DNA of 64,000 bases from Burkholderia aenigmatica (lineage in GTDB: Bacteria > Pseudomonadota > Gammaproteobacteria > Burkholderiales > Burkholderiaceae): contig NZ_CABVQC010000037.1 in NCBI RefSeq assembly GCF_902499175.1, forward strand, positions 1 through 64,000. The letters are read 5' to 3'. Numbering within the stretch: the stretch's first letter is position 1; the number at the start of each line of letters is the position of its first letter. The notes under the pieces were generated by a model. The model had not been told where the DNA came from and made no database searches. It worked only from the letters and a program-made list of their open reading frames with translations. Of the stretch, positions 1-9,226 are shown piece after piece. The position numbers and the translations under genes are program-made.

Positions 1-2715
1 GTCGCCGCGTGGGCCGCCGCGCCGCTCGGCCGCGCGCAGCTCGACGCGCGCCTCACCGAACTGATCGCGACGCCGGCCGGCACCACCGCGCCGACCGAGG
101 AGCAACTGAAGCGCGCGCTGCGGCAGTTGCGTGCGGAGGCATTCGGCGCGGTCGCGGAGCGCGACCTGCGCGGGCTGGCGGACGTCGCCGAGGTGACGGG
201 CGCGATGACCGATCTCGCCGAAGTGGCCGTGCAGCGCTCGCTCGCGCTGCTGTCGGCCGAGCTCGAGGCGCTGTACGGCGAGCCGCGCGGCGCCGACGGC
301 CAGCGCGTCGTGCTCGGTGTGGTCGGGATGGGCAAGCTCGGCGGCCGCGAACTGAACGTGTCGTCGGACATCGACCTGATCTTCGTCTATGAGGACGACG
401 GCGAGACGACCGGCGGCGCGCGCGCGCCGCTGTCCACGCAGGAATACTTCACGCGGCTCGGCCGGCGCCTGATCGGCGTGCTGTCCGAGGTCACGGCCGA
501 CGGCTACGTGTTTCGCGTCGACATGCGGCTGCGCCCGAACGGCGATTCGGGTCCGCTCGTCTGCAGCCTCGGCATGCTCGAGGAATATTTCTACGTGCAG
601 GGGCGCGAGTGGGAGCGCTATGCATGGATCAAGGGGCGGCTCGTGTCGGAAGGCGACAGCGACGCGGCGCGGCGGCTGGAGTCGCAGCTCGAGTCGATCG
701 TCAAGCCGTTCGTGTACCGCCGCTATCTCGATTTCGGCGTGATCGGTGCGATCCGCTCGCTGCACCAGCAGATCCGGCAGGAAGCCGCGCGCCGCGCGTC
801 GATGCGGCCCGACAAGGCCGACGACATCAAGCTCGGGCGCGGCGGGATCCGCGAGATCGAATTCAGCGCGCAGGTGTTCCAGCTGATCCGTGGCGGCCAG
901 GATGCGGAATTCCGCGTGCGGCCGACGCTCGCGGTGCTGCGCCATGCGCAGGCGCGCGGGCTGATCGGCGAGGACGTGCGCGCAGGCCTGACCGACGCCT
1001 ACAACTTCCTGCGCACGCTCGAGCACCGGCTGCAGTACCGCAACGACGCGCAGACGCACGCGATGCCGGTCGAGCTGGACGAACGCGCGGCGCTGGCCGC
1101 GTCGCTGGGCTTTGCCGACTATGCGGCGCTGATGACGGTGCTGGACGGCCACCGCACGTTCGTCGAAGCGCAGTTCGACCAGATTTTTGCGGACAAGGCG
1201 AGCGGCGCGCCCAGCGCGAGCGGCGACGACTCGGCGGCCGCGTGGATCTGGAGCGGCGCGCTGGCCGACGACGGCGAGGACGACGCGCTGGTCGCCCGTC
1301 TCGACGGTCTCGGCTTTACCGATCCGGCCGCCGTGCTCACCCGGCTGCGCGCGATCTGGCAGTCGTCGCGCTACACGGGCCTGGCGGAGAAGAGCCGGCA
1401 GCGCTTCGACAGCGTCGCGCAGCGGGCGCTCGAGGCCGCGCCGACCATCGACGCCGCGCGCCGCGACGACACGATCGTGCGCCTGTTCGACCTGCTCGAG
1501 ACGGTCAGCCGGCGCGGCGTCTACCTCGCGCTGCTGACCGAATATCCGGCCGCGCTCGACCGCGTGCTGTCGGTGCTCGGTGCGACGCGCTGGGGCGGCG
1601 GCTACCTGATCCGCCACCCGCAACTGCTCGACGAGCTGCTCGACGACGAGGCGATCGCGAGCCCGTTCGACTGGCCCGCGTTCAAGGACGCACTGCGTGC
1701 GCGCCTCGCCGCGGCCGATGGCCCCGAGCAGCAGATGGACCTGCTGCGGCACGCACAGCACGCGGAAGTGTTCCGGATCCTGCTGATCGATCTGGCCGGG
1801 CAACTGTCGGTCGAGCACGTGAGCGACCGCCTGTCCGAACTGGCCGACGCGGTGCTCGACGTGACGATCGAAGTCGTCTGGTCGCAGCTCGCGAAGCGCC
1901 ATCGCGATGTGCCGAAGTTCGCGGTGATCGCGTACGGCAAGCTGGGCGGCAAGGAACTCGGCTACGCATCGGATCTCGACCTGATCTTCCTGTATGACGA
2001 TGCGGACGATCGTTCGGCCGATGTCTATACGACCTTCACGCGGCGGCTCATCACGTGGCTCACCACGGCGACCGGCGCGGGCGCGCTGTTCGACATCGAC
2101 TTGCGGTTGCGGCCGAACGGCGAGGCCGGGCTGCTCGTCACCGATCTCGACGCGTTCCGCCGCTACCAGTTGCGCGAGGGCGATGCCGCGAATACCGCGT
2201 GGGTCTGGGAGCATCAGGCGCTGACGCGCGCCCGCTACAGCGCGGGCGACGCGCAGATCGGCGCGGACTTCGAGGCGATCCGCCAGCAGGTGCTGACGAC
2301 GCCGCGCGACGGCGGCGTACTCGCGAAGGAAATCGTCGACATGCGCGGCAAGGTGTTTGCCGGCCACCCGAACCAGACCGAGCTGTTCGACCTGAAGCAC
2401 GATCGTGGCGGGATGGTGGACATCGAGTTCATCGTCCAGTACTGGGTGCTGCTGCACGCGTCGAGCGACGCCGAGCTGATCCGCAATACCGGCAACATCG
2501 CGCTGCTGCGCGAGGTCGCGCGCTTCGGGCTGATGGGCGAGGACGAGGCCGAGCGCGTCGGGGCGGCGTACCGCAAGTACCGGAAGCTGCAGCACAAGCT
2601 GCGGCTCGACGGGATGGAGAAGGCGCGGGTCGATCCGGCCGTGGTGGCCGACGAGCGGGCGGCCGTGACGGCGCTGTGGAACCGTGTGTTCGGGGCGGTT
2701 GAAACGGATAGTTGA
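1..2715 (+). CDS. glnE: Bifunctional glutamine synthetase adenylyltransferase/deadenylase, 5' end outside window
   Basis: The frame is open from the first base of the window and ends with TGA at 2713-2715, giving about 904 residues. E. coli GlnE has about 946, so only a short N-terminus is missing. Both nucleotidyltransferase halves are present: GMGKLGGRELNVSSDIDLIF near base 325 (N-terminal, deadenylating half) and AYGKLGGKELGYASDLDLIF near base 1930 (C-terminal, adenylylating half), each with the G-K-L-GG...D-x-D metal-binding pattern. In the family, the enzyme adds or removes AMP on glutamine synthetase in response to PII and glutamine, in the cytoplasm. It converges on recN, with a terminator between them. 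Internal ATG codons such as 127 are not the true start because coding sequence continues upstream. Confidence 0.97.
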   Translation, partial: VAAWAAAPLGRAQLDARLTELIATPAGTTAPTEEQLKRALRQLRAEAFGAVAERDLRGLADVAEVTGAMTDLAEVAVQRSLALLSAELEALYGEPRGADGQRVVLGVVGMGKLGGRELNVSSDIDLIFVYEDDGETTGGARAPLSTQEYFTRLGRRLIGVLSEVTADGYVFRVDMRLRPNGDSGPLVCSLGMLEEYFYVQGREWERYAWIKGRLVSEGDSDAARRLESQLESIVKPFVYRRYLDFGVIGAIRSLHQQIRQEAARRASMRPDKADDIKLGRGGIREIEFSAQVFQLIRGGQDAEFRVRPTLAVLRHAQARGLIGEDVRAGLTDAYNFLRTLEHRLQYRNDAQTHAMPVELDERAALAASLGFADYAALMTVLDGHRTFVEAQFDQIFADKASGAPSASGDDSAAAWIWSGALADDGEDDALVARLDGLGFTDPAAVLTRLRAIWQSSRYTGLAEKSRQRFDSVAQRALEAAPTIDAARRDDTIVRLFDLLETVSRRGVYLALLTEYPAALDRVLSVLGATRWGGGYLIRHPQLLDELLDDEAIASPFDWPAFKDALRARLAAADGPEQQMDLLRHAQHAEVFRILLIDLAGQLSVEHVSDRLSELADAVLDVTIEVVWSQLAKRHRDVPKFAVIAYGKLGGKELGYASDLDLIFLYDDADDRSADVYTTFTRRLITWLTTATGAGALFDIDLRLRPNGEAGLLVTDLDAFRRYQLREGDAANTAWVWEHQALTRARYSAGDAQIGADFEAIRQQVLTTPRDGGVLAKEIVDMRGKVFAGHPNQTELFDLKHDRGGMVDIEFIVQYWVLLHASSDAELIRNTGNIALLREVARFGLMGEDEAERVGAAYRKYRKLQHKLRLDGMEKARVDPAVVADERAAVTALWNRVFGAVETDS

Positions 2716-2771
2716 AACGACCGTTCGATGCGGTGCGGCAGGGCGGACGCGATTGTGCCGCCATGCCTAAG

Positions 2772-2799
2772 AAAAGACCGGCGCATGCGCCGGTCTTTT
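2772..2799. terminator. Bidirectional intrinsic terminator between glnE and recN
   Basis: A perfect palindrome has the core GACCGGCGCATGCGCCGGTC, preceded by AAAA and followed by TTTTT. Read on either strand it gives a GC-rich stem with a U-tract, so it can end both the glnE (+) and recN (-) transcripts. Confidence 0.85.
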
Positions 2800-2832
2800 T
2801 GCATTCGATGAACGGATAACGGATGGCCGGCG

Positions 2833-4482
2833 TCAGGCCGCCAGCATTTCCTTCGCGTGCTTGCGCGTCGTGGCCGTGATCTCGAGCCCGCCGAGCATGC
2901 GCGCGACTTCCTCGATCCGGTTGGTGCGGTCGAGTGCAATGACCGTCGATACCGTGCCGCCGCGCTCGTCGGCGCCCTTCGCGACCTGGAAGTGGTGATC
3001 GCCGCGCGCGGCGACCTGCGGCAGGTGCGTCACACACAGCACCTGGCGGTCGCGCCCGAGCTGGTGCAGCAGGCGGCCGACCACTTCGGCGACGCCGCCG
3101 CCGATTCCCGTATCGACTTCGTCGAAGATCAGTGTCGGCGTCGGGCTGGCCGCGCTGGCGATCACCGCGAGCGCGAGGCTGATCCGCGCGAGCTCGCCGC
3201 CCGACGCAACCTTCGCAAGCGGCCGCAGCGGCACGCCGGGGTGCCCGGCGACCCGGAATTCGACCTGCTCGAGCCCGTGCGGGCCGCCATCGGCGAGCGG
3301 GATGAGCGCGACTTCGAAGCTTCCGCCCGCCATCGACAGTTCCTGCATGCCGGCCGTGACGGCCGTGCCGAGCGCCTTGGCGGCCTGTGCGCGCGCCTTG
3401 GACAGATGTTTGGCATCGGCGAGATAGCCTTCCCGCGCCTTGGCCTGCACCGCTTCGAGTGCGCCGAGATCGGCCGCCGCATCCAGTGCGGCGAGCTGCG
3501 CGCGGCGTGCCGCGTGTTCTTCGTGCAGCGTGTCGGGCGGCAAGCGGAACTTGCGGGCGGTCGAGTGCAGGGCATCGAGGCGGGTTTCGACCTGCGCGAG
3601 TCGTTCGGGGTCGAGATCGACGCGCTGCGCATAGTGCGACAGCGAATAGACGGCTTCCTGCAACTGGATCTCGGCCGGTTCGAGCGACGCGAGCGCATCG
3701 CCGAGCGTGGTGTCGTAGTCGGCGAGGCTGCGCAGCTTCGACACGATCGCGCCGAGTTGCGCGAGCATCGCGTCGTCGGACTCGGACAGCGCGTTGAGCG
3801 CGCCGCGCACGCCTTCGATCAGGTTCGCCGAATGCGACAGGCGCTTGTGCTCGTTGCTGACTTCGTCCCATTCGCCTGGCTGCGGCGCGAGCTTGTCGAG
3901 CTCGGCGAGCTGCCAGGCGAGCTTCTCGCGTTCGAGCTGCAGCTCGCGCTCGTGCGCTTTTGCTGCGTCGATCGCCTGCGTCGCGTCGCGCCACACGCGC
4001 CATGCGCGCGCGACGTTCGCCGCATCCGCGACGAGTCCCGCGTGGGTATCGAACAGCTCGCGCTGCGCGTCGGGCCGCATCAGCAGCTGATGCGCATGCT
4101 GGCCGTGGATGTCGACGAGCATTTCGCCGAGTTCGCGCAGTTGCGCGAGCGTCGCGCTGGTGCCGTTGATGAACGCGCGCGACCGGCCGTTCGCATCGAT
4201 CACGCGGCGCAGCATCACGGTGTCCTCGGTGTCGAACGCGTGTTCGTCGAGCCAGCGCGCGACGCGGTCGTGCGGCGTGAATTCGGCGGTGATGTCGGCG
4301 CGGCCGCAGCCGGTGCGTACGACGCTTGCATCGGAACGTTCGCCGAGCGCGAGGGCGAGGGCGTCGATCAGGATCGATTTACCGGCGCCGGTCTCGCCGG
4401 AAAAGACGGAAAAGCCGCTGTCGAATTCGAGATCGAGCGCGGCGACGATGACGAAGTCGCGGATCGAGAGGTGGCGGAGCAT
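2833..4482 (-). CDS. recN: DNA repair protein RecN
   Basis: This 549-residue SMC-like ATPase is normal length for RecN (about 550). It begins MLRHLSIRDFVIVAALDLEF, with the Walker A motif GETGAGKS at residues 29-36. The ABC signature VASGGELARISLAL and a Walker B ending IFDEVDTGIGG lie in the last quarter, and a long Glu/Ala-rich coiled-coil region separates the two ATPase halves. The family acts in double-strand-break repair and brings DNA ends or sister chromatids together. It lies 19 bp downstream of nadK on the same strand, so the two are probably cotranscribed. The ATG at 4480-4482 directly precedes the conserved N-terminus. Confidence 0.97.
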   Translation of the reverse strand: MLRHLSIRDFVIVAALDLEFDSGFSVFSGETGAGKSILIDALALALGERSDASVVRTGCGRADITAEFTPHDRVARWLDEHAFDTEDTVMLRRVIDANGRSRAFINGTSATLAQLRELGEMLVDIHGQHAHQLLMRPDAQRELFDTHAGLVADAANVARAWRVWRDATQAIDAAKAHERELQLEREKLAWQLAELDKLAPQPGEWDEVSNEHKRLSHSANLIEGVRGALNALSESDDAMLAQLGAIVSKLRSLADYDTTLGDALASLEPAEIQLQEAVYSLSHYAQRVDLDPERLAQVETRLDALHSTARKFRLPPDTLHEEHAARRAQLAALDAAADLGALEAVQAKAREGYLADAKHLSKARAQAAKALGTAVTAGMQELSMAGGSFEVALIPLADGGPHGLEQVEFRVAGHPGVPLRPLAKVASGGELARISLALAVIASAASPTPTLIFDEVDTGIGGGVAEVVGRLLHQLGRDRQVLCVTHLPQVAARGDHHFQVAKGADERGGTVSTVIALDRTNRIEEVARMLGGLEITATTRKHAKEMLAA

Positions 4483-4501
4483 GGTGTCGGGCGGGGTGGC
4501 G

Positions 4502-5404
4502 TCAGGACGCCTTGTCGTCTTCGTTCGAGGCGTGTTCGTTCCAGTGCAGCTTCTTGCGCAGCGTCGCGTAGTAGCTGTAGCCGATCGGGTGCAGGAACGG
4601 CACCGTGTGCTTCGAGCGGCGCACCTCGATCGTGTCGTTCAGTTCGAGCGCGGTGAACGACTGCATGTCGAAGTTCACGTTGACGTCGCGCCCGCCGACG
4701 ATCTGGATCGCGATTTTCGAATCGTCGGGCAGCACGATCGGCCGGTTCGACAGCGCGTGCGGCGCGATCGGCACGAGCACGATGCCTTGCAGCTGCGGGT
4801 GGAGGATCGGGCCGGCCGACGACAGCGCGTAAGCGGTCGAGCCGGTCGGGGTGGCGACGATCAGGCCGTCCGAACGCTGGTTGTACATGTACCGGCCGTC
4901 GACCGATGCGCGCAGCTCGACCATCCCGGAGAAGCCGCTGCGGTTCACGACGACGTCGTTGAAGGCGATCGCATGGTAGATCGGTTCGCCGTCGCGCATG
5001 ATCCGGGCCTCGAGCAGCGCGCGCTCCTCGCGCTCGAACTTGCCCGACAGGATCACCGGGACGAGCGCCTGCATGTCGGCCGCCGCGATATCGGTGATGA
5101 AGCCGAGCCGCCCGTGGTTGATCCCGATCAGCGGTGTCTTGTACGGCGCGAGCTGACGGCCGATGCCGAGCATCGTCCCGTCGCCGCCGAGCACGACCGC
5201 GACGTCGGCGCGTGCCCCGATTTCGGCCGGGGTCAGCGCCGGGTAGCCGGTGATGCCGATCTCGCGCGCGGTCTCGGCTTCGAAGACGACCTCGAAGCCC
5301 CGCTTGGCGATGCAGGCGGCCAGCGTGGCGAGCGGCTCGGCGATGTTCGGCGTGTTGCTCCGGCCGACGAGCGCGACAGTGTTGAACTGATTACCGGTTT
5401 TCAT
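4502..5404 (-). CDS. nadK: NAD kinase
   Basis: The start is taken at MKTGNQFNTVALVGRSN (ATG at 5402-5404), giving 300 residues, the usual NadK length. The frame is open further upstream to 5536, but the added residues are low-complexity Arg/Pro and run into the hrcA start. The catalytic GGDGTM motif is at residues 73-78, followed by GINHGRLGFITDI, and a PTGSTAYALSSAGPI-type NAD-binding motif follows later. The enzyme phosphorylates NAD to NADP using ATP or polyphosphate in the cytoplasm. It is the first gene of a nadK-recN unit and is divergent from hrcA across about 130 bp. Confidence 0.96.
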   Translation of the reverse strand: MKTGNQFNTVALVGRSNTPNIAEPLATLAACIAKRGFEVVFEAETAREIGITGYPALTPAEIGARADVAVVLGGDGTMLGIGRQLAPYKTPLIGINHGRLGFITDIAAADMQALVPVILSGKFEREERALLEARIMRDGEPIYHAIAFNDVVVNRSGFSGMVELRASVDGRYMYNQRSDGLIVATPTGSTAYALSSAGPILHPQLQGIVLVPIAPHALSNRPIVLPDDSKIAIQIVGGRDVNVNFDMQSFTALELNDTIEVRRSKHTVPFLHPIGYSYYATLRKKLHWNEHASNEDDKAS

Positions 5405-5534
5405 GCCGGCATTACACCATAGCTCGTTGACGAAAAGAACCGGCTGTGCGCAGGCGGGGCCGGATCGGGCCGGCCCGCGCATCGGTGGCTGCGCCACTCG
5501 CCGCGGTCGCGCGGTTGCGCTAAAATTTTCCACC

Positions 5535-6557
5535 ATGCTAGATCCTCGCGCACGAACCCTCCTGAAAACCCTGATCGAACGGTATATCGCCGACGGTCAG
5601 CCAGTCGGATCGCGCACGTTGTCCCGTTACTCCGGGCTCGAGCTGAGCCCGGCGACGATCCGCAACGTGATGTCCGACCTGGAGGAGCTCGGCCTCGTGT
5701 CGAGCCCGCACACGTCGGCCGGCCGCGTGCCGACGCCGCGCGGCTACCGGCTGTTCGTCGACACGATGCTGACGGTCGAGGCGCCGATCGACGCCGAAGC
5801 CGTCGCGCGGCAGGTGCAGAACACGCTGCAGGCCGGCGAGCCGCAGCAGCGGGTCGTGGCGGCCGCCGCGAGCGTGCTGTCGAACCTGTCGCAGTTCGCG
5901 GGCGTCGTGCTGACGCCGCGCCGCAGCCACGTGTTCAAGCAGATCGAGTTCATGCGCCTGTCGGACAAGCGCATCCTGCTGATCATCGTCACGCCCGAGG
6001 GCGACGTGCAGAACCGGATGCTCGCGACGCCGCGCGATTACTCGCCGTCGCAACTGACCGAGGCGTCCAACTACATCAATGCGCATTTCGCCGGACTGTC
6101 GTTCGACGAGGTGCGCCGCCGCCTGCGCGACGAGATCGACCAGTTGCGCGGCGACATGACCACGCTGATGCATGCGGCCGTGACGGCCAGCACCGAGGTG
6201 CCCGACACCGAGGACACCGTGCTGATTTCCGGTGAGCGCAACCTGCTCGAAGTGGCGGATCTTTCCTCCGACATGGCGCGGCTGCGCAAGCTGTTCGACG
6301 TATTCGACCAAAAGACGGGCCTCCTGCAACTGCTCGACGTGTCGAGCCACGCCCAAGGCGTGCAGATCTTCATCGGCGGCGAATCGACGCTCGTGCCGAT
6401 CGAGGAAATGAGCGTCGTTACCGCGCCTTACGAGGTGAACGGGCAGATCGTCGGCACGCTCGGCGTGATCGGCCCGACCCGCATGGCGTACAACCGCGTG
6501 ATACCGATCGTCGATATCACGGCGCGCCTGCTGTCGCTCACGCTGAGCCAGCAGTAG
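5535..6557 (+). CDS. hrcA: Heat-inducible transcription repressor HrcA
   Basis: There are 340 residues starting MLDPRARTLLKTLIERYIAD, the typical HrcA N-terminus with its winged-helix domain. GSRTLSRYSGLELSPATIRN is the recognition-helix region. The central and C-terminal parts match the GAF-like dimerisation region of the family (FIGGESTLVPIEEMSVV near the end). HrcA binds CIRCE inverted repeats upstream of groESL-type operons; I see no CIRCE copy in this window. A TAAAAT at 5521-5526, only 9 bp before the ATG, could be a -10 box, which would make a very short leader, but I see no good -35. The start at 5535 is chosen by homology; the frame is open upstream to 5403. Confidence 0.96.
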   Translation: MLDPRARTLLKTLIERYIADGQPVGSRTLSRYSGLELSPATIRNVMSDLEELGLVSSPHTSAGRVPTPRGYRLFVDTMLTVEAPIDAEAVARQVQNTLQAGEPQQRVVAAAASVLSNLSQFAGVVLTPRRSHVFKQIEFMRLSDKRILLIIVTPEGDVQNRMLATPRDYSPSQLTEASNYINAHFAGLSFDEVRRRLRDEIDQLRGDMTTLMHAAVTASTEVPDTEDTVLISGERNLLEVADLSSDMARLRKLFDVFDQKTGLLQLLDVSSHAQGVQIFIGGESTLVPIEEMSVVTAPYEVNGQIVGTLGVIGPTRMAYNRVIPIVDITARLLSLTLSQQ

Positions 6558-6704
6558 CCTGCCTTCGCCAGCCCGATCCTGCCCCGTCATCGTGCCTCGG
6601 CGCCGCGTAAGTAGACAGTCGGCCGAACGGCCAGCCGACCGGCCCGGGGCGGCCCGCTATAATTGAGAGCCGTCCGGTCCCGTGCCCCGAGCACGTAATT
6701 GCCC

Positions 6705-7769
6705 ATGCGTTTCGATCTTGAGCCGCCTTCGAGCATCGCGGCTGCCCATCGCATCGGCGTGCTGCTGATCAATCTCGGCACGCCTGACGCGCCCACGCCG
6801 CGCGCGGTGCGGCGCTACCTGGCCGAATTCCTGTCGGATCCGCGGGTCGTCGAGATTCCGCAGGCCGTCTGGCAGGTGCTGCTGCGCACGCTGATCCTGC
6901 CGCTGCGCGGCCGCGCGTCCGCGAAGAAATACGCGGCCGTCTGGATGCCCGAGGGCTCGCCGCTGCGCGTGCACACCGAGCGCCAGACCGACGGCGTGCG
7001 GCACTTGCTTGCGTCGAACGGTTATCAGGTGCAGGTCGACTACGCGATGCGCTACGGCAGCCCGAACATTTCGCACGCGCTCGCGCAGTTCAAGCGCGCG
7101 GGTGTCGAGCGCGTGCTGCTGATGCCGATGTATCCGCAATACTCGGCGTCGACCACCGCCACCGCATTCGACGCCGCATTCAACGCGCTCGCGCGCATGC
7201 GCAACCAGCCGGAGGTGCGCACGGTGCGGCACTATGCCGACCATCCGGCCTATATCCATGCGCTGGCCGAGCAGGTGCACCAGTACTGGGCGCAGCACGG
7301 CCGGCCCGACTTCGCGGCTGGCGACAAGCTCGTGCTGAGCTTTCACGGCGTGCCGAAGCGCACGCTCGATCTCGGCGACCCCTATCACGACCAGTGCCAG
7401 CAGACGGGCGCGCTGCTGATGGCCGCGCTCGGGCTGTCGACGACCGAATGCCGCATCACGTTCCAGTCGCGCTTCGGCAAGGCCGAATGGCTGCAGCCTT
7501 ACACCGCGCCGACGCTGCGCGAGTTCGGCGAGGCCGGCGTGCGGCGGGCGGACGTGTTCTGTCCCGGTTTCACAGCCGACTGCCTGGAGACGATCGAGGA
7601 GATCGGCATGGAAGTGCGCGACGAGTTCCTCGCCGGCGGCGGCAAGGCGTTCCACCGCATTCCGTGCCTGAACGGCGCGCCCGCGTGGATCGGCGCGCTC
7701 GGCGAGATCGTCGCCGAGAATCTGCAGGGCTGGCCGGTCAGGGCCGCGCAGCCTGAAACGGTGATTTGA
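6705..7769 (+). CDS. hemH: Ferrochelatase
   Basis: There are 354 residues starting MRFDLEPPSS at the ATG at 6705; a TTG two codons upstream (6699) is the alternative. The early GVLLINLGTPDAPTP is the family N-terminal signature. LVLSFHGVPKRTLDLGDPY contains the catalytic His in the SFHG motif, and TFQSRFGKAEWLQPYT is the conserved metal/porphyrin region. The enzyme inserts Fe2+ into protoporphyrin IX in the last step of heme synthesis, at the inner membrane face. A TATAAT at 6658-6663 upstream may be the -10 box; no clear -35 matches it. The gene is followed 5 bp later by an Hsp15-like gene. Confidence 0.96.
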   Translation: MRFDLEPPSSIAAAHRIGVLLINLGTPDAPTPRAVRRYLAEFLSDPRVVEIPQAVWQVLLRTLILPLRGRASAKKYAAVWMPEGSPLRVHTERQTDGVRHLLASNGYQVQVDYAMRYGSPNISHALAQFKRAGVERVLLMPMYPQYSASTTATAFDAAFNALARMRNQPEVRTVRHYADHPAYIHALAEQVHQYWAQHGRPDFAAGDKLVLSFHGVPKRTLDLGDPYHDQCQQTGALLMAALGLSTTECRITFQSRFGKAEWLQPYTAPTLREFGEAGVRRADVFCPGFTADCLETIEEIGMEVRDEFLAGGGKAFHRIPCLNGAPAWIGALGEIVAENLQGWPVRAAQPETVI

Positions 7770-7774
7770 ACGCG

Positions 7775-8182
7775 ATGAATTACAAGATTTCGACCGAACC
7801 GGGCGCGAAGCTGCGCATCGACAAATGGCTGTGGGCCGCCCGGTTCTTCAAGACGCGCTCGCTCGCGACCGATGCGGTCGACAAGGGGCACGTGAAGATC
7901 GGCGGCGCGGCCGTCAAGCCGGCCAAGGACGTGCGCGTGGGCGACGAGGTCGAGATTGCGATCGACGGCATCGTCTGGCACATTGCCGTGCTTGGTGTGT
8001 GCGACGTGCGCGGGCCGGCGAGCGTTGCGCAGACGCTTTACGCGGAAACGGAAGCGGGGCGGGCCGCGCGGCTCGCCGAACTGGAGCGGCGCCGCACGTA
8101 TCGCGAGCCGGCGGCCGAATTGCACGGCCGGCCGACGAAGCGCGACCGGCGCATTATCGACAGATTTTCTGGTGGGAGCTGA
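7775..8182 (+). CDS. hslR: S4-domain RNA-binding heat shock protein (Hsp15/HslR-like)
   Basis: This 135-residue protein has an S4 domain near the N-terminus: LRIDKWLWAARFFKTRSLA followed by VDKGHVKIGG, the classic S4 helix-loop pattern. The tail is basic (RRTYREPAAELHG...RPTKRDRRIID). Hsp15 of E. coli binds stalled 50S subunits carrying nascent chains and recycles them; the same role is inferred here. The ATG at 7775 is preferred over a TTG at 7766 that overlaps the hemH stop. It probably shares the hemH transcript. Its 3' end overlaps the end of a small minus-strand ORF by 29 nt. Confidence 0.88.
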   Translation: MNYKISTEPGAKLRIDKWLWAARFFKTRSLATDAVDKGHVKIGGAAVKPAKDVRVGDEVEIAIDGIVWHIAVLGVCDVRGPASVAQTLYAETEAGRAARLAELERRRTYREPAAELHGRPTKRDRRIIDRFSGGS

Positions 8183-8315
8183 ACATCTGGTCGAACGTCG
8201 CCCGCGCGCTCCCGTATTCGGTCGTGCGGTCGGTGACGGCTCCCGACAGGCAGATGGTGGTGGTGCCGGCAATGAGTACCAGCGCGACCACCGATATCGC
8301 AAAGGTCAGTTTCAC
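8154..8315 (-). CDS. Small single-span or secreted protein of unknown function (53 aa)
   Basis: I read this by hand from the complement: GTG at 8313-8315, TAA at 8154-8156, 53 residues. It is preceded by a good ribosome-binding site (GAGGGGAG, 5 nt before the GTG). The protein begins MKLTFAISVVALVLIAGTTT, a Lys followed by about 18 hydrophobic residues, then a polar tail ending SSHQKICR. This fits a signal anchor or cleaved signal peptide; no proper lipobox is visible. I do not recognise the family. It is convergent with the Hsp15-like gene and overlaps its last 29 nt. The strong SD sequence and the membrane-like N-terminus are the only support. Confidence 0.5.
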   Translation of the reverse strand: MKLTFAISVVALVLIAGTTTICLSGAVTDRTTEYGSARATFDQMFSSHQKICR

Positions 8316-8560
8316 GGTACTCCCCTCGAGAAGACGGGTGAAAACGGCGCCAGGTGGATGTCAGGCGGCGGTCAGCTAGGGGTAAACACGCTTTTCCGAC
8401 GCTTGAGTGGAGTGTAGTGCAGCGGGCCTGTGCCAAGCTAGTACTTGCCAGGTAAGCGTTGTTACAGCCCGTTTCGCCCGATCTGACGGACTATGCGGGC
8501 GATGCACCGGTGCGACGCGCGGTTGTTTCGCGGCATTGGAGAATGCCGGCGAATAACCCT
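8316..8560. other. Intergenic region upstream of grpE and of the small minus-strand gene
   Basis: This is the first part of a 355-bp gap. I see no gene in it. An inverted repeat CGGCATT-GGAG-AATGCCG at 8531-8548 lies just upstream of the sigma-32 promoter of grpE. The promoter of the 53-aa minus-strand gene should lie here but no clear boxes stand out. Confidence 0.4.
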
Positions 8561-8588
8561 CTTGAAATCGTAGTTTTCACCCTTATTT
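8561..8588 (+). promoter_or_regulatory. Sigma-32 heat-shock promoter of grpE
   Basis: CTTGAAA at 8561-8567, a 13-bp spacer, then CCTTATTT at 8581-8588. The consensus is CTTGAAA-N11-16-CCCCATNT: the -35 is perfect and the -10 matches at 6 of 8 positions. It is about 80 bp upstream of the grpE ATG. Confidence 0.75.
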
Positions 8589-8670
8589 GCACCAGCAATG
8601 TGCGGTGCCGCCGGGTATACGGTCCGGCGGTTGCCGATTTGGCTTCAACCTCTAATCGACTTTCAGCGAC

Positions 8671-9216
8671 ATGGAAAACACGCAAGAGAACCCGGCTACC
8701 CAATCGGCCGAAGATATCGGCAGCGAGAAGCAGGCGGCGCAAGGCGCTGCTCCCGCCGCTGAAGCAGCCGACGCGGCGCTCGCGGAGGCTCAAGCCAAGG
8801 TCGCCGAGCTGCAGGAGAGCTTCCTGCGGGCGAAGGCCGAGACCGAGAACGTCCGCCGCCGCGCGCAGGACGACGTCTCGAAGGCGCACAAGTTTGCGAT
8901 CGAGAGCTTCGCGGAGCACCTGCTGCCGGTGCTGGACAGCCTGGAAGCAGCCGTCAACGATACGTCGGGCGACGTCGCGAAGGTCCGCGAAGGCGTCGAA
9001 CTGACGCTGCGCCAGCTGACGAGCGCGCTCGAGAAGGGCCGTGTCGTCGCGCTGAACCCGGTCGGCGAGAAGTTCGATCCGCACCAGCACCAGGCGATTT
9101 CGATGGTGCCGGCCGAGCAGGAGCCGAACACCGTCGTCGCGGTGCTGCAAAAGGGCTACACGATCGCCGACCGCGTGCTGCGTCCGGCGCTCGTCACCGT
9201 CGCCCAGCCGAAGTAA
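8671..9216 (+). CDS. grpE: Nucleotide exchange factor GrpE
   Basis: There are 181 residues. An acidic, Ala/Gln-rich N-terminal tail is followed by a long coiled coil (AEAQAKVAELQESFLRAKAE...) and the conserved AENVRRR / ILPVLDSLE-type core. The C-terminal beta domain has the family motif NPVGEKFDPHQHQAISMV and ends PALVTVAQPK. GrpE releases ADP from DnaK so the chaperone cycle can continue. A sigma-32 promoter lies about 80 bp upstream. A thioredoxin-like gene follows 10 bp downstream and dnaK after that. Confidence 0.97.
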   Translation: MENTQENPATQSAEDIGSEKQAAQGAAPAAEAADAALAEAQAKVAELQESFLRAKAETENVRRRAQDDVSKAHKFAIESFAEHLLPVLDSLEAAVNDTSGDVAKVREGVELTLRQLTSALEKGRVVALNPVGEKFDPHQHQAISMVPAEQEPNTVVAVLQKGYTIADRVLRPALVTVAQPK

Positions 9217-9226
9217 GGCCGTCGCG

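Noticed and set aside
5403..5534. N-terminal extension of hrcA (and of nadK on the other strand)
   Set aside because: The extra residues are Pro/Arg-rich on both strands and lie in the divergent promoter region; both proteins have family-typical starts at 5535 and 5404.
5405..8670. CIRCE operator expected near hrcA/grpE
   Set aside because: No TTAGCACTC/GAGTGCTAA pair found by eye; sigma-32 promoters were found instead.
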